Source: Deltaproteobacteria bacterium (lineage in GTDB: Bacteria; Desulfobacterota; Desulfobacteria; Desulfobacterales; SURF-15). Taken from it: DNA of 23,496 bases. Position numbers and translations under genes: made by a program. The stretch is from positions 1 through 23,496 of the forward strand of contig JAHEHB010000007.1 in NCBI GenBank assembly GCA_024644775.1, in the 5' to 3' direction. A model generated the notes under the pieces. That model did no database searches, had not been told where the DNA came from, and saw nothing but the letters and a program-made list of their open reading frames with translations. Of this stretch, positions 8,520 to 16,680 are shown piece after piece; the stretch's first letter is position 1, and every line of letters starts with the position of its first letter.

Positions 8520-9563
8520 CTACTTGATCACGAATGTTTTCTTCAAATTAAAGATGGTTCGCAGGAGCAGATATTCCGCCAACCATTCGTTGTTCTTGCA
8601 CCGCCCGAGAAAACGTTCCCTCATCATCCCAATGGTCCGTTCATTCGTTATGCCATGGATAATGATTCTTTCCAGCGGATCTGCCATCATCAGTTGATTC
8701 GTGCTGAACGAATACCAACTTTGCCCTCGTTTCATAACAAACGGACTCATCTCCAACCGCTCCACAATAGGAATATCCAAGCGAACCGGTGGATGCTTCA
8801 AGCCCATCACGAGTCGCTTCTCGATCACATGGATAAATTTCTTTGGGGTAAAACCGCTTTTTACCGATCGGGCAACGAGCGTCCATTGGGGATCCAGTTT
8901 CAGGTAAAAACAAAAGTAGTCGATGAAGAGCTCAATCCAGGCTTTTGAATCATTGAATGTCAATCGGTTAATTGTGGGCAATTGATGAGGAAGAAGACGC
9001 AACCTCATCCGATAATCATCATCGGATATCTCATGGCGGCTGATGCACCTCTGCTGCGCAGCTGAAAACTGGAATGGATAGATCGGTCTCGGGATCCTGT
9101 GCCAGGCAAAGTAGTCACAATCAATGTCCAGAATTACATGGTAACCACAAACGAGCTCGGATAAGGACGCGATATCGGACGTCTTCTGATAGTGCCAGGT
9201 CTTGCTGTCGGGATAAAACTCCAAATACCGGGCCTCGATATTACTTCGTATGAACTTACCTTCGCCGGCCAGGGATCCGACGTTGGTTCCCATGCAATCT
9301 TCATCCTTGAAATTCACATGAATGACCTTTTTCACATATCCTTTGAGGAGAAGGGGCAGGATAAAATCCCCACTCGTAAGATTCCGCTCCACATATTGCC
9401 GCGCGGGCAGCTCATAGCATGACCAGCCTCCAAGGGGAACTTCGAGGTCCTCGTGGGAATCCACATGAACCAGGGCAATGGGGCGGCGGATGAGGCCGGA
9501 TTGCATCATCTCTTCAATGCTGGCATAGGCTTCCTGATGTTCATCCAGGATCTGGATCCGCAT
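8520..9563 (-). CDS. UPF0489 family protein, arginase-fold, candidate peptide arginase (347 aa)
   Basis: The protein matches UPF0489 (C5orf22-like) along its first 150 residues. ILDEHQEAY near 5-13 corresponds to the family's N-terminal acidic-His motif. LVHVDSHEDLEVP gives D35-x-H37-x-D39, the arginase DxHxD metal site. VILDIDCDYF gives D146, D148 and D150, the second metal-binding aspartate cluster. Metal ligands of a ureohydrolase-like binuclear site are thus present. From memory, the RiPP enzyme OspR, which converts Arg to ornithine in a precursor peptide, belongs to this family. Here the gene lies inside a radical-SAM operon, four bases after one such gene and six before the next. ATG 9563 is chosen because AGGAGA sits ten bases upstream and it avoids overlapping the previous gene; an upstream start at 9605 is possible. 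Substrate and activity are inferred. Confidence 0.8.
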   Translation of the reverse strand: MRIQILDEHQEAYASIEEMMQSGLIRRPIALVHVDSHEDLEVPLGGWSCYELPARQYVERNLTSGDFILPLLLKGYVKKVIHVNFKDEDCMGTNVGSLAGEGKFIRSNIEARYLEFYPDSKTWHYQKTSDIASLSELVCGYHVILDIDCDYFAWHRIPRPIYPFQFSAAQQRCISRHEISDDDYRMRLRLLPHQLPTINRLTFNDSKAWIELFIDYFCFYLKLDPQWTLVARSVKSGFTPKKFIHVIEKRLVMGLKHPPVRLDIPIVERLEMSPFVMKRGQSWYSFSTNQLMMADPLERIIIHGITNERTIGMMRERFLGRCKNNEWLAEYLLLRTIFNLKKTFVIK

Positions 9564-9567
9564 CGAA

Positions 9568-11346
9568 CTATGTTCTCCTGAGGGCAATCGACAGAAATCG
9601 ATCATCCGACTGGATCATGACCCTTCTTGAAACGAAAGATCCTAAGATCCGAGCAATTTCCACATCGCTGACAGAGGAGAAACGACGCTCAATCTGTGCG
9701 ATGGTACGAATATCCCTGCAGTATTGATATAGCTTGGAAGGGAACGCACCCGGCAAAAACCACCTTTTTTTAACTGCCATGTCCCGGGTATCGTGAATCA
9801 GCAGTCCGTCTCCAAAAACCTCATACAGCAGGTGTGGCGGACAAAGCATATAGCGCTTGTAATTCTTTATGACGTCCAGCCATAGCCTTTCGTGATTCAG
9901 TCGGGGTTTCCGCTTTGAATAATACATCGTTTCCACGGAATCGCGAAGATGGGGCGGGTAAGCGTACCGCAGCTCCGGTTCCGGCACCCATTTCAATCGA
10001 AGATCGGGGTCCGAAGAATTATATTCGATGCTGCCATGGGAGAGCTTATAGCTTATGATCCGTGGTAAGGGCAAATGAGAAAGAAGGGTGAGGTTTCGAC
10101 CGGTTTCCGCAACATCCTCCGCATTTTCCCACGGGAGATTGACAATGAGGTTTCCTTCACAACGGATCCCCTCCTCCACACAAGTGATGAGGGTCTTTAC
10201 AATGTCGATCAAGCGGACCCCTTTGTTCATTTTCCGCAATAATCTGTCGCAATAAGATTCAATCCCCAGATGACAGATGTCCAGGCCGTTCTTTCTAAAC
10301 CGAATGATGTCCTTTTTGAGAATGTCGCAACGAAACATCGCGCCGAATAAGTAGGAAGCATGCCTGCTTTCCAACTCTCGGAAAAACCTTTGGAGGATGC
10401 GGCTACCTGGCTGAGACAGGTCGAGCAGAAACACTTTGGAAATTCCGGTCGCTTGGAATCTCCGGTCGATGGAATCGCAAACCTCTCGAATTGAAAACGG
10501 CTCATGCTTTTGCCGCAAATTGCAGAAACGGCAACGGCTCCATCGGCAGCCTAACGCAAGCATGGCGGGAATCCCATCCCAGGGATGAAAGATTGAAAAA
10601 TCCCAGGCTTTTTCATTTCGCTTCCGCTGAGCATAGAATTCATCATAGTTCAAATCGGATTCCCTTATTCTCTTGCTCTGTCGGCAACCTGCGTCGCCGG
10701 TTGCGGGGTTGCCGTCCATGCCTCGGTAGAAGAAACCACGTATCTTGGGTGGCTGTTTCCCTGTGAGGATCTCATCGATCCCACGAACCCCGTTTTCCTC
10801 GGAGGCAAAGTCGAACTCAGGATGATGGGTGATGATGGATCTCCCAAGACCATCGCGCACGCTTGCCCCGCCAACCAACGTTAAGGCAGTTTCGCCCCAC
10901 ATCGCCTTGGCTTCCCGGGCGAAAAATTTGGCCACCAACAGCTGATTGTTCTGAACATTGAATCCGATCAGGGATGGAGGGAGATGCGCTGCAATCCGGC
11001 GAATCAGGTGAAGATTGAACTTGGCAATGGCACAAGCAATCTTCACGAGTTCGTCTCCCGCAAATTGATAGCTTTGCGAGGGACTGGTGAGCATGTTAAG
11101 AACCGACTTGCTCCGCAGTCCGACTTTGGCATTCGGGTAGACGAGGAAGGCGTAGAGGAGATCCCAGACGTTCTGCTGGCATAGGGACAGAAGCAATCTG
11201 CCGTCAATAAATTTGACAATTTCCAGATGCCCATTGATTACCGTAGGTACGTGTCCTTTTTCGCGAAGCCCCTGTGCAATCAATTCCAAACCGACGGCAG
11301 GAAACGAAGGATAGATGCCGGGAAGTGAAATTAACAGGACTTTCAT
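9568..11346 (-). CDS. B12-domain radical SAM protein resembling RiPP maturation radical SAM protein 1 (592 aa)
   Basis: The N-terminal cobalamin-binding-like domain runs from MKVLLISLPGIYPSFPAVGLE to about residue 200 (TLVGG near 156-160). The radical-SAM core carries GCRWSRCRFC with C267, C272 and C275 (CX4CX2C). The core then shows HLGIESYCDRLLRKMNKG and CEGNLIVNLPWE, which resemble the 'RiPP maturation radical SAM protein 1' type. The C-terminal 90 residues (LLIHDTRDM, then a winged-helix-like stretch ending DDRFLSIALRR) are also typical of those enzymes. The frame opens earlier, at 11517, but ATG 11346 is clearly the start: GGAGAG lies seven to eight bases upstream and the codon overlaps the previous stop as ATGA, implying translational coupling. 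It is a paralogue of the next gene upstream. The function is inferred; the family is secure. Confidence 0.87.
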   Translation of the reverse strand: MKVLLISLPGIYPSFPAVGLELIAQGLREKGHVPTVINGHLEIVKFIDGRLLLSLCQQNVWDLLYAFLVYPNAKVGLRSKSVLNMLTSPSQSYQFAGDELVKIACAIAKFNLHLIRRIAAHLPPSLIGFNVQNNQLLVAKFFAREAKAMWGETALTLVGGASVRDGLGRSIITHHPEFDFASEENGVRGIDEILTGKQPPKIRGFFYRGMDGNPATGDAGCRQSKRIRESDLNYDEFYAQRKRNEKAWDFSIFHPWDGIPAMLALGCRWSRCRFCNLRQKHEPFSIREVCDSIDRRFQATGISKVFLLDLSQPGSRILQRFFRELESRHASYLFGAMFRCDILKKDIIRFRKNGLDICHLGIESYCDRLLRKMNKGVRLIDIVKTLITCVEEGIRCEGNLIVNLPWENAEDVAETGRNLTLLSHLPLPRIISYKLSHGSIEYNSSDPDLRLKWVPEPELRYAYPPHLRDSVETMYYSKRKPRLNHERLWLDVIKNYKRYMLCPPHLLYEVFGDGLLIHDTRDMAVKKRWFLPGAFPSKLYQYCRDIRTIAQIERRFSSVSDVEIARILGSFVSRRVMIQSDDRFLSIALRRT

Positions 11347-13157
11347 GTCGATTCTCTCCGAGGATTTCTCCACGGGGTGGCCAGGGTGAGATAACGGTCG
11401 TCTTGTTGAATCAACACTTTCGCCCGGACGAGACGGTTTATGCTTTCGGAAACCATGGGGGTTGCCACCTTCGGAAACAGGGAATGGATGTCGGCAAGTC
11501 TGCAGGGACGGGTGCATGTCACTATTAGATCTCGATCCAATCGATCCAGATAGTAGCTCTTCCGTCTTGAATGCCGGGTATCGATGATCTGGACGGATTC
11601 TCCGCCATCAACATACATCAGAATCGGCCTCTCGGTTCGCCTTTTTTTTGCTTGGCTCTTGCTCAGACGTCTCCACAAACCGTATGTTTTCCTGTTCTCC
11701 GGGAGATAGCGGTAGGAGAAGGTTAGCCGACTTCGAAGGTTCCTCGGATAAAGAAGCGAGTGTCTCATCAAGGGATACGTTTTAGCGCCACGCGAGCTCA
11801 GGTCAGCCGCTAGACGGCTGCCGTGAGCAACAAAGTAGTGTTGCAGGAAGGGAACAAACAGATGGGCCGTCAACTCCATCACTCGAATAGTCTCCCGGAC
11901 AGTTTCAGGCGCCTCGAGGGGATGATGCATTAGAAGATTCCCCTGAACGGCAACCGACTTGTTAAAACATTTTACCAGGATGCGAATGATATCGACGAGC
12001 TTTGTGCCCTTGTTCATCTTGTTGAGGAATTCCTGGGAATACGTCTCAATGCCAACTTGTAAGGTTTTAAAACCCGATTCCAGAAGAAGATCCAGAGTTT
12101 CGTCATCGATACTGGCGTGAATCTCTCCGGAAATCCGGTAAGGGAGCGAATGCTTGTTGAGGAGCCGGCAGAGCTTTCTGAGGTGGGACACCGGAGGCTG
12201 AATCGAGTCCAGGAAAAAGATGTCCGAGATGTGAAAACGTTTCGCAATGCGGTGGACGTACCGTGCAATCACGCTGCAATCCTCGAGAAAATACCCCTGG
12301 TGATAATCCGGCTCCGAACAAAAATCACACCTGCCCCACCAACATCCGGCAGATTGGATAACGGCGATTCCGTACATATTTCCGAATGCGTCTCTTCCGC
12401 GGTGTTCCGTCAGCCGGACAAGCTCCTCATAAAACGCCTCCATCTCCGGCAAGGGATAGGGAGATCGGCACAAAGGTGCGGCATGATGAATGACGCCACC
12501 CGCTTTGCGGCTGAGCATCAATCCTGGAATTGATTCAGTGTCCTCACCGCGATAGATACGTTCGATGATCTCCTTGGCCACGAATTCGCCGCGGCCGGTG
12601 ACAAGATAATCGATTTCCGAAAAGTTAGCAAAGACCGACGCGCCCACATCGCCTTGCAGCGCCGAGCCCCCTATAATGATGCGGATATTTGGAACGATTT
12701 GAATGGCGATTCTGATGAATTGCAGCGCGGTAATCACCCGATCGCTGTTGAGGGAGATGGCTAACACCTTCGGCGTTTTTTCTTTGAGGGCTTGTTTGAA
12801 GTAACGTTCCAATTCCCGCAATGCTTTTTGAATGGCTTTTTTTTCGCCCGCTTTGACGCCATTGACTTTAAGATATTCATCCCTTTTGATCCTTCGCTTC
12901 TCAGAGGAAAACCGCGGAAAAAGGGAATCTGCATAAAAAAAATCCATGGCGTCAAGGTTGGCTATTTTGTTGAGCAACTCCGGATGAATAAGGCGGCACA
13001 GAAAGAAATCGGATCGGATCGTCTCGCAGGGCACCTGAGCGCCTTTTTCCACCGCGTCAATTACGATTTCAAAGCCGAGGTTGGCCACCGCCGGATAACT
13101 TCCTGGCGGCGAGAAGAAGAGCGTATATGGTCTTTTCGATTCTGCCCTAGCCTTCAT
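11343..13157 (-). CDS. B12-domain radical SAM protein, paralogue of its downstream neighbour (604 aa)
   Basis: The layout is the same as in the 9568-11346 product: an N-terminal domain beginning FFSPPGSYPAVANLGFE, strands LAISLNSD and IRIIIGG near 160, and TGRGEF. The core motif is GCWWGRCDFC with C272, C277 and C280 (CX4CX2C). LQVGIETYSQEFLNKMNKG and VQGNLLMHHPLE follow. The tail reads VQIIDTRHSRRK and ends in a winged-helix-like stretch with IQQDDRYLTLATP. Side-by-side motifs show it is an old tandem duplicate of the downstream gene. ATG 13157 is chosen, overlapping the upstream gene's stop (13147) by 11 bases; a TTG at 13172 is the alternative. Neither has a strong ribosome-binding site, consistent with coupled translation. 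The reaction is unknown. Confidence 0.87.
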   Translation of the reverse strand: MKARAESKRPYTLFFSPPGSYPAVANLGFEIVIDAVEKGAQVPCETIRSDFFLCRLIHPELLNKIANLDAMDFFYADSLFPRFSSEKRRIKRDEYLKVNGVKAGEKKAIQKALRELERYFKQALKEKTPKVLAISLNSDRVITALQFIRIAIQIVPNIRIIIGGSALQGDVGASVFANFSEIDYLVTGRGEFVAKEIIERIYRGEDTESIPGLMLSRKAGGVIHHAAPLCRSPYPLPEMEAFYEELVRLTEHRGRDAFGNMYGIAVIQSAGCWWGRCDFCSEPDYHQGYFLEDCSVIARYVHRIAKRFHISDIFFLDSIQPPVSHLRKLCRLLNKHSLPYRISGEIHASIDDETLDLLLESGFKTLQVGIETYSQEFLNKMNKGTKLVDIIRILVKCFNKSVAVQGNLLMHHPLEAPETVRETIRVMELTAHLFVPFLQHYFVAHGSRLAADLSSRGAKTYPLMRHSLLYPRNLRSRLTFSYRYLPENRKTYGLWRRLSKSQAKKRRTERPILMYVDGGESVQIIDTRHSRRKSYYLDRLDRDLIVTCTRPCRLADIHSLFPKVATPMVSESINRLVRAKVLIQQDDRYLTLATPWRNPRREST

Positions 13158-15000
13158 CTGAGATGTTCGCAATGGTCATGGTCTCGAAGTCGATCGAAAG
13201 AATTTGGTCACCAATCGTGAGCGGGACCAAGCGTTGTTGCACAGAAGCAACCGCATCGAGGTGCTTGAGTTGGTCCCGCGAAGCGCAATATAGAAAATGA
13301 TGCTCTGGAAGTCTCGGGAAGCCGCAACGAGAAGCGGTGTTGCCTCGCCAGATGTGAGACGAGGACTCCTCGATGATTTCGATCAGGCCTTTCCAAAAGA
13401 CACCGATTCTCCGATCATGCAACTTTGCCTTATTCTTGTCACGATAGCGCCAGGATCTATGCTGGTCCAAAACATCATAGAACAAAAGCGCTCCTTCCTC
13501 AATGATATATTCCTTTTTTTTGCGCATCGTAGCGAAGGAGGCGGAATTACACACCAAGGAAAACCGATTGGCGGACAGGGTATCGATATAGGGAAGAAAG
13601 CGTCGGATAAAACCCAAGGTCTGGCGGACGTCCCGCATGGTTTCGCCGGGATATCCGACAACAAAAAAAAGCTCAATTCCAATTCCTTGGGCATGGCACT
13701 GGCGAAGGAAGCCCTCAAAATCTTGCGAAAGCTGACCCTTGTGCATTTTCTCCCGGAGTGTTGGACTCCGGGTTTCCAATCCCAAGGAGAGTTTCCTGCA
13801 CCCTGCGGCATAGAGCCGAGCAACAGACGCTATCGTAGCCTGATTATCAGCCCTTGCCAATGAGCCCCACACATAGTCAGTGTGATGGGATGAAAAGGCT
13901 GGAAGCGCCATCACCTGATCGTAATTCAAGGTCGATTGCGCCAGGAAGAAATATCTCGTTTCATGGATACGCCCCATTCTCTCCAAAAGGGACGAGAGGC
14001 CGGCCGGATCAAGAACGGAGTAGAAGTCATGATAGTTGCAGAATCGACACTTTCCCCAATAGCAACCCGTGCTCGCGGGGATGTTCAAGATGGACGCCGG
14101 CGCCATGTACTTTTCTAGAGATAGGCTGGAGTAATCCAAATCCAGCGGAATCGGGTCGGAACCACGCCCCATGCGGGTGTTTTTGTAAATGGTGCGTCCA
14201 TCAGAATGAATGACTCCCAGACAGGACGAAGCACTTTTGCCGCCAGCCACGAGACGGCACAAATGAGCGAGTGTTTCTTCTCCTTGTGAATAGACGATCG
14301 TGTCGACACCGGCATCGAAAATTGGGTGAAAGGTCGGATAATAGTGTTGAAGTGAACTCAGAAAAGTACCGCCCAGGGTCACGTGAGCACGTGGCGTTTC
14401 GTGGCGGAAGTACTGCTTGACGAGTCGAAGGGAATAAAAGAGCTGGAATTTCGTATGGACGGAGAATCCAACAATGTCAAATTTGTCTAAAGACTCAACC
14501 GCAAGAATCTGTTCCATGACGTCTTCAAAGACAAAAGAACCAAAAGATCGCTCCATCTGTGCGGTTGAGAATAAGTCGGAGGAAGGCACACCGAGATCGA
14601 GCGAGTCCACATCCACCCTCTGTGGCCAAAAAACAAGGGAAATCAGGAAAAGAGCGTATCTGAGCGTATTCTCTGCGTAGAGATATTGTTTCCCATCAAA
14701 AAAAGACGAGGCCGTACGCATGATTGCTTTCGCGTTTTCAAGCCTCCTTGCCAGTTCGTCTCTAAATGTCAGGAGCCATCGAAACGGGTAACGAGGATCC
14801 CTGGCGGAAAATTCAACCGGAAGACGCAGCCCGTTGAGATATTCCTCGGTTAACAGAGCATTATACGCCATGCAATTTAAATCCAAAAGCTTTGTTGGAA
14901 TCCCGTCTCTTTGGAGTCTGGCGCGGAGCAAAGGAAGGGCGCTATATGGAGAAACCGGTACCCACTGAGGCGGGAAAATGATCAATACTTCTGATTTCAT
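13147..15000 (-). CDS. B12-binding-domain radical SAM protein (617 aa)
   Basis: This is the first gene of the tightly packed right operon. The N-terminal domain opens VLIIFPPQWVPVSPYSALPLL, with FDIVGFSVHTKFQ near 174-186 and HVTLGGTF near 206-213. The cluster motif GCYWGKCRFC has C313, C318 and C321 (CX4CX2C). LSLGLETRSPTLREKMHKG and FFVVGYPGET follow, both typical of B12-type radical-SAM cores. The C-terminal 120 residues are unlike those of its two downstream neighbours and are unrecognised. No DxHxxG cobalamin-ligand motif is visible. ATG 15000 is chosen because the family opening begins there; there is no clear Shine-Dalgarno site. The 241-bp spacer upstream probably carries the operon promoter. 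Confidence 0.86.
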   Translation of the reverse strand: MKSEVLIIFPPQWVPVSPYSALPLLRARLQRDGIPTKLLDLNCMAYNALLTEEYLNGLRLPVEFSARDPRYPFRWLLTFRDELARRLENAKAIMRTASSFFDGKQYLYAENTLRYALFLISLVFWPQRVDVDSLDLGVPSSDLFSTAQMERSFGSFVFEDVMEQILAVESLDKFDIVGFSVHTKFQLFYSLRLVKQYFRHETPRAHVTLGGTFLSSLQHYYPTFHPIFDAGVDTIVYSQGEETLAHLCRLVAGGKSASSCLGVIHSDGRTIYKNTRMGRGSDPIPLDLDYSSLSLEKYMAPASILNIPASTGCYWGKCRFCNYHDFYSVLDPAGLSSLLERMGRIHETRYFFLAQSTLNYDQVMALPAFSSHHTDYVWGSLARADNQATIASVARLYAAGCRKLSLGLETRSPTLREKMHKGQLSQDFEGFLRQCHAQGIGIELFFVVGYPGETMRDVRQTLGFIRRFLPYIDTLSANRFSLVCNSASFATMRKKKEYIIEEGALLFYDVLDQHRSWRYRDKNKAKLHDRRIGVFWKGLIEIIEESSSHIWRGNTASRCGFPRLPEHHFLYCASRDQLKHLDAVASVQQRLVPLTIGDQILSIDFETMTIANISDEG

Positions 15001-15241
15001 GGCTTATAAAAAATTATAGAGCATAAAACCAATATCAGAAGACGGATAGAGGGTAAAGCCCAAAATGCCGTTATTCCAACCTTAAAAACCCTTATTTTAA
15101 AGAACTTGGTTATATACAAAGCCCAAGTTAGTGAAATTTAGCTTCCCTCCCCTGTCGAAGATCCGCCTCTGGCATGGGCGGGAGGGATTGAGGGAGGAGG
15201 ACAAGGCGATAAAATAGACATCATTCCCTGTAATGCCGCGG
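15001..15241. promoter_or_regulatory. Spacer upstream of the right radical-SAM operon
   Basis: The part nearest the 15000 start is AT-rich. On the minus strand it contains TATAAT (15018-15013), ending only 12 bases before the ATG, with a poor -35 match; if used, the transcript would be nearly leaderless. Further upstream the region holds an inverted-repeat element (15144-15187). No tRNA, and no cobalamin- or SAM-riboswitch-like architecture, is recognisable to me. Confidence 0.4.
15144..15187. repeat. Inverted repeat, probable dispersed intergenic element
   Basis: Perfect 8-bp arms TCCCTCCC (15144-15151) and GGGAGGGA (15180-15187) flank a nested CCGCC/GGCGG hairpin (15163-15167 and 15177-15181). 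Purine- or pyrimidine-rich palindromes like this are often dispersed in large bacterial genomes. It lies between two co-directional radical-SAM genes and could attenuate transcription. Confidence 0.5.
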
Positions 15242-16582
15242 TTAGGTATTTAAATTCTGCTGCCTTAAGAGCTTGTGCATCTTCACATGAAGAAGCGATT
15301 GTGGATATTCTTTCGCTTGGTACAGGCTCTTTAGGTTATAGTCTAACAAACTAAAATATTCGTTCAGTTGATCTTCATCCTTGCAAAAGGGAAATAGACG
15401 TGGGGCGAGATCTTCCAAGTCCTTCCCTTTTATGAGCCCCTTGTGTTTTTCATATTCTTCCGTTCCGGGTATCGGTGTAAAGAAGAGCAATAGCGGAAAG
15501 CCTCCAAGCTCCCAAGCCAAGGCGCAGGATCTTAGGACGCTTTCGAGCGACTGTTCGGGCATGCCAGCCAGGACATTGAAGCCGAACTTTGTGTATCCCA
15601 CGCCTCGAAGCATATCGACAGCTCGTTTCAAGTCAGCAACCGTTGATGTCCGATGAAACCTCGTCATGTAAAGCTGCTCCTCAGCGCTTTCAATGGGGAG
15701 GAGAAAGCAGTCCAAGACACCGGATTCTTTCATCTTCAGGGAAAGTTCGTTCGTGAGCAGGCTTGGCTGAAATCCGTACGATAGATCGATGTCTATATCG
15801 AGGCCGCTCTTTCTGACCATGTCCAGGATGGGACCAAAGTGTTCCTTCCAGCCGATCAAAATATTACTGTCCCAAAAGTGGAACCGCTTTATGCCAAAAT
15901 CGTGGTGGATCTCCTTCATGTGCTGGAAAACCAACTTCGGCGGCAATGAGCGGAGCTTTCTTCCCTCCAGCTTGGGGACAGCGCAATAGCTGCATCTGGA
16001 TGGACATCCCCATCTGCTTTTTACGATTATATAGTCGGGTACGAATTCCAACAGCCCCACATCTGGTTTTATCGCATTGGCTTCTGGAATTTCACCGACG
16101 AAAACTTTGTCGGCCTTTGACCGTTTTGCGTGTTCGGGGCACAGCGATGCATAGACGCCACCAACAGTAACCTCGACGTCCGGATATATTTCCTTGCAGA
16201 GCGCCACGGCCTCATAAACGCCGCGGCAATGGAAGGTCATCAATGAGGTTATGAAGATCTTATCCGGCTTGTCGATTGTTGTCAGAAATTGTTTGAACTC
16301 CTCATTGCTTTTGCCAAGACGTGTCAATATGGCCGATGAATTCGTATTTCCATAGGTCTTATGGATGTTGGTCGGCTGGGGTGAGGATGTTACTGCTGAT
16401 GAAAGATCCCATGGGTCATCAGCGCCGGTCAGACGGATAGGATCAAAATCAAAAAAATGAACGCTGTGACCTTGTGACTTCAGATAGGCGCTTATTCTCA
16501 GAAGGTGAGTCGGTTGGCTTGACCCGAGGAATACGCGAATATCGAATATGGGTGGATTTATTAGCAGATATTTCATATACAT
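15242..16582 (-). CDS. B12-binding-domain radical SAM protein with canonical CX3CX2C motif (446 aa)
   Basis: This radical-SAM protein is shorter than the other B12-domain proteins. The N-terminus is KYLLINPPIFDIRVFLG, then RISAYLKSQGHSVHFFDFD, then VEVTVGGVYASLCPEHA near 136-151, a cobalamin-binding-like fold. The motif GCPSRCSYC places C193, C197 and C200 with the standard CX3CX2C spacing, unlike its large neighbours. PIESAEEQLYM and NVLAGMPEQS follow. It resembles general B12-binding-domain radical-SAM proteins and lacks the winged-helix tail. ATG 16582 has AAAGG nine bases upstream; ATG 16576 is an in-frame alternative. It reads in the same direction as the right operon but is separated by 241 bp, so it may be its own transcription unit. 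Confidence 0.87.
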   Translation of the reverse strand: MYMKYLLINPPIFDIRVFLGSSQPTHLLRISAYLKSQGHSVHFFDFDPIRLTGADDPWDLSSAVTSSPQPTNIHKTYGNTNSSAILTRLGKSNEEFKQFLTTIDKPDKIFITSLMTFHCRGVYEAVALCKEIYPDVEVTVGGVYASLCPEHAKRSKADKVFVGEIPEANAIKPDVGLLEFVPDYIIVKSRWGCPSRCSYCAVPKLEGRKLRSLPPKLVFQHMKEIHHDFGIKRFHFWDSNILIGWKEHFGPILDMVRKSGLDIDIDLSYGFQPSLLTNELSLKMKESGVLDCFLLPIESAEEQLYMTRFHRTSTVADLKRAVDMLRGVGYTKFGFNVLAGMPEQSLESVLRSCALAWELGGFPLLLFFTPIPGTEEYEKHKGLIKGKDLEDLAPRLFPFCKDEDQLNEYFSLLDYNLKSLYQAKEYPQSLLHVKMHKLLRQQNLNT

Positions 16583-16680
16583 TAATTATAACCTTTCTTG
16601 TAGGATGGTGCAAATATGGAAGGATAACATTACAAATGTGATGCCATCTAAGTCTTTATATTTACTTGTTATATATAAAT

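Noticed and set aside
11347..11517. 57-residue N-terminal extension of the 9568-11346 gene
   Set aside because: It lies entirely within the upstream gene. The ATG at 11346 has a good ribosome-binding site and an ATGA overlap.
13297..13863. 188-aa ORF antisense to the 617-aa radical-SAM gene
   Set aside because: It is fully contained in a well-supported gene on the other strand and shows no domain character.
15138..15224. 28-codon minus-strand ORF (MMSILSPCPPPSIPP...) preceded by AGGGA, considered as a precursor peptide
   Set aside because: It is a translation of the inverted-repeat element at 15144-15187, with low-complexity Pro/Gly content and no leader-like helix.
15001..15241. Cobalamin or SAM riboswitch upstream of the B12/SAM enzyme operon
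   Set aside because: No B12-box-like or SAM-aptamer-like core was recognised; only the short inverted repeat is present. A covariance-model search would settle this.
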